Source: Paraburkholderia lacunae
GTDB lineage: Bacteria; Pseudomonadota; Gammaproteobacteria; Burkholderiales; Burkholderiaceae
Assembly (NCBI RefSeq): GCF_003353175.1
Contig: NZ_QHKS01000007.1
Span: 124,001 to 188,000, forward strand
DNA: 64,000 bases
Direction of reading: 5' to 3'
Below the pieces are notes generated by a model. The model worked only from the letters and a program-made list of their open reading frames with translations, did no database searches and was not told the DNA's origin. Position 1 is the first letter of the stretch, and each line of letters opens with the position of its first letter. A program made the position numbers and the translations under genes. Below are positions 62,956 to 64,000 of this stretch, one piece after another.

Positions 62956-64000
62956 TCATGTTCGTATGGCCTGTGATGAGGGCGCCGCGACGGGTGCCTC
63001 GACGCGCCAGTCCGGCAAGCCCGCGAGCTGCCGCGACAGTTCGCCTGCTGCGGCGATGAGCGACCCGTCGGCCGCTTCGACGGCTTGCCCAGCGATCTCG
63101 ATGCGCCGCGGCGCGTGCGCATCGGGTGGGTTGACCGCAAGTTCATCCGCGTACCGGTTGAGTTCGACGGACGCCTGTTCCTGGGCCGCGCGCACCGCAT
63201 CGATAGTGTGTGGGCTCGACGATCCCGCTTGCGCCGCGAGCGTGTTGCGCAACGCATCGCCAGCGAGCATGATTTCGCGCCCCTGCGCGAGGACGGTTTG
63301 CGCGCGCAGTGTCAGCTGCGCCTGCTCCACTTCCTGCCAGTCGGGCTCCAGCGCGACGCGCGACAGCGTCGCTTCGCACTCGGCCAGCGCGGCCCACGCC
63401 TGCAGCTGCCGCTGCGCATAGGGCAACTCGTCCCGTTGGTCGGCGCCCGCCTGTGGAGTGCGCAACTGTGCGGCAATGGTGCGCAGCATCGTGGCGAGTT
63501 TCTGACGCAGCACGTCGCCCTCGCCCTCCCGCCAGAACGACATCTGGACGAAGGTCGCCACGCCGACGCCCAGCAGAATGCCGACCATCCGGTCGCGGAT
63601 TTCAGTCAGATTCGTGGTTGGGCTGAACTGGTCGAGCAAGGCGAGCGAGAAGGTGAACACCAGCTGGAGGCCGGCATAGCCGATCCGCTCCGAACCCGCC
63701 GCTATCCACGCCCCAAACGCGACGACAGGCAACGCCATCAGCAACAAGCCGACGATGTCGTCGAGATGTGGAACGACGAACACGACCATGAACAGCGCCA
63801 GCGCACTGCCGACGGCGGCCCCGGTCAGCCGCAGCAACGCACGCTGCGTCGATGCGCCGAGGCTCGGCAGCGCGACGATCAGGCAGGTCAGCATGATCGT
63901 GTGGATGCCCTGCCAGTCGACGGCGTTGTAGAACACGTAGCAGACAAGCACAGCGAGCAGCGTCTTTAGCGAAAAGCGCATGTACGCAGGATTGGTCCAC
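62956..64000 (-). CDS. FUSC-type inner-membrane transporter, C-terminal part (runs off right edge)
   Basis: The frame is open to the right edge through WTNPAYM, so the internal ATG at 63981 is not the true start. The visible part has six helices (FSLKTLLAVLVCYVFYNAVDWQGIHTIMLTCLIVALPSLG and following), matching the second membrane block of AaeB/YccS/MdtO-type proteins, then a soluble C-terminal domain (about 200-340). These proteins export aromatic acids and similar compounds with a NodT-type channel. The first half of the protein lies outside the window. Confidence 0.85.
   Translation of the reverse strand, partial: WTNPAYMRFSLKTLLAVLVCYVFYNAVDWQGIHTIMLTCLIVALPSLGASTQRALLRLTGAAVGSALALFMVVFVVPHLDDIVGLLLMALPVVAFGAWIAAGSERIGYAGLQLVFTFSLALLDQFSPTTNLTEIRDRMVGILLGVGVATFVQMSFWREGEGDVLRQKLATMLRTIAAQLRTPQAGADQRDELPYAQRQLQAWAALAECEATLSRVALEPDWQEVEQAQLTLRAQTVLAQGREIMLAGDALRNTLAAQAGSSSPHTIDAVRAAQEQASVELNRYADELAVNPPDAHAPRRIEIAGQAVEAADGSLIAAAGELSRQLAGLPDWRVEAPVAAPSSQAIRT

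Overview
The window looks like part of a Burkholderiaceae replicon, most likely Paraburkholderia, Caballeronia or a close relative. The base composition is GC-rich, and the gene content fits: a Flp/Tad pilus locus with two tandem pilins, short H-NS-family proteins with a C-terminal YRDP..G.TWSGRG motif, Gram-negative porins, TonB receptors and Burkholderia-style FUSC/NodT exporters. No rRNA, tRNA, CRISPR array, intact insertion sequence or phage gene was seen. Several gene relics are present (gluconokinase, pyridine nucleotide transhydrogenase, a headless LysR gene), so parts of the right half have been rearranged.

Layout. 1-4.3 kb: leftward start of a Flp/Tad pilus operon (flp, flp, cpaA, AAA ATPase, cpaB, cpaC running off the edge). 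A 1.7 kb spacer with a candidate sigma-54 promoter separates it from a rightward VpsR-like sigma-54 activator (6-7.5 kb). 7.5-14.9 kb: small stress-type genes (CDGSH Fe-S protein, DUF2784 membrane protein, a 9-bp minisatellite, a TPR protein, a triple-BON protein, a YbaK editing protein, an EF-G-like GTPase, a SAM-cleaving enzyme). 14.9-18.1 kb: leftward 2-oxoacid dehydrogenase E1a-E1b-E2 operon. 18.7-22.6 kb: DUF1326-DUF2182-EamA operon and a MntH transporter with a small upstream ORF. 22.7-31.5 kb: cyclic-di-GMP section with a five-PAS GGDEF-EAL protein, an H-NS-like protein, and a coupled TonB receptor-YfiR-CHASE8/GGDEF/EAL operon. 32-41.9 kb: MFS transporter, a YadA-type trimeric adhesin with a divergent two-component pair, and a siderophore-type TonB receptor.

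41.9-61.2 kb is a catabolic region. It carries a polar amino acid ABC transporter, a gluconate/idonate-type SDR with a gluconokinase relic, a 2-hydroxyacid dehydrogenase, another SDR, a six-gene operon (accB-accC-pxpB-pxpC-degenerate accB-pxpA), a Nac-like LysR regulator, an aminotransferase, a porin, an idonate-type dehydrogenase and an RraA-like protein. The most striking observation is here: five promoters (48.5, 53.8, 55.0, 57.9 and 60.1 kb) share one architecture. Each has the NAC-type operator ATA-N9-TAT, then exactly 20 bp, a TTGGC-like -35 hexamer, 16 bp, and a -10 position. They precede the SDR, the acc/pxp operon, the aminotransferase, the idonate-type dehydrogenase and the RraA-like gene, so the Nac-like LysR encoded in the middle probably controls a local regulon.

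61.3-64 kb ends with a NodT-type outer-membrane lipoprotein and a FUSC-type inner-membrane protein that continues beyond the right edge.
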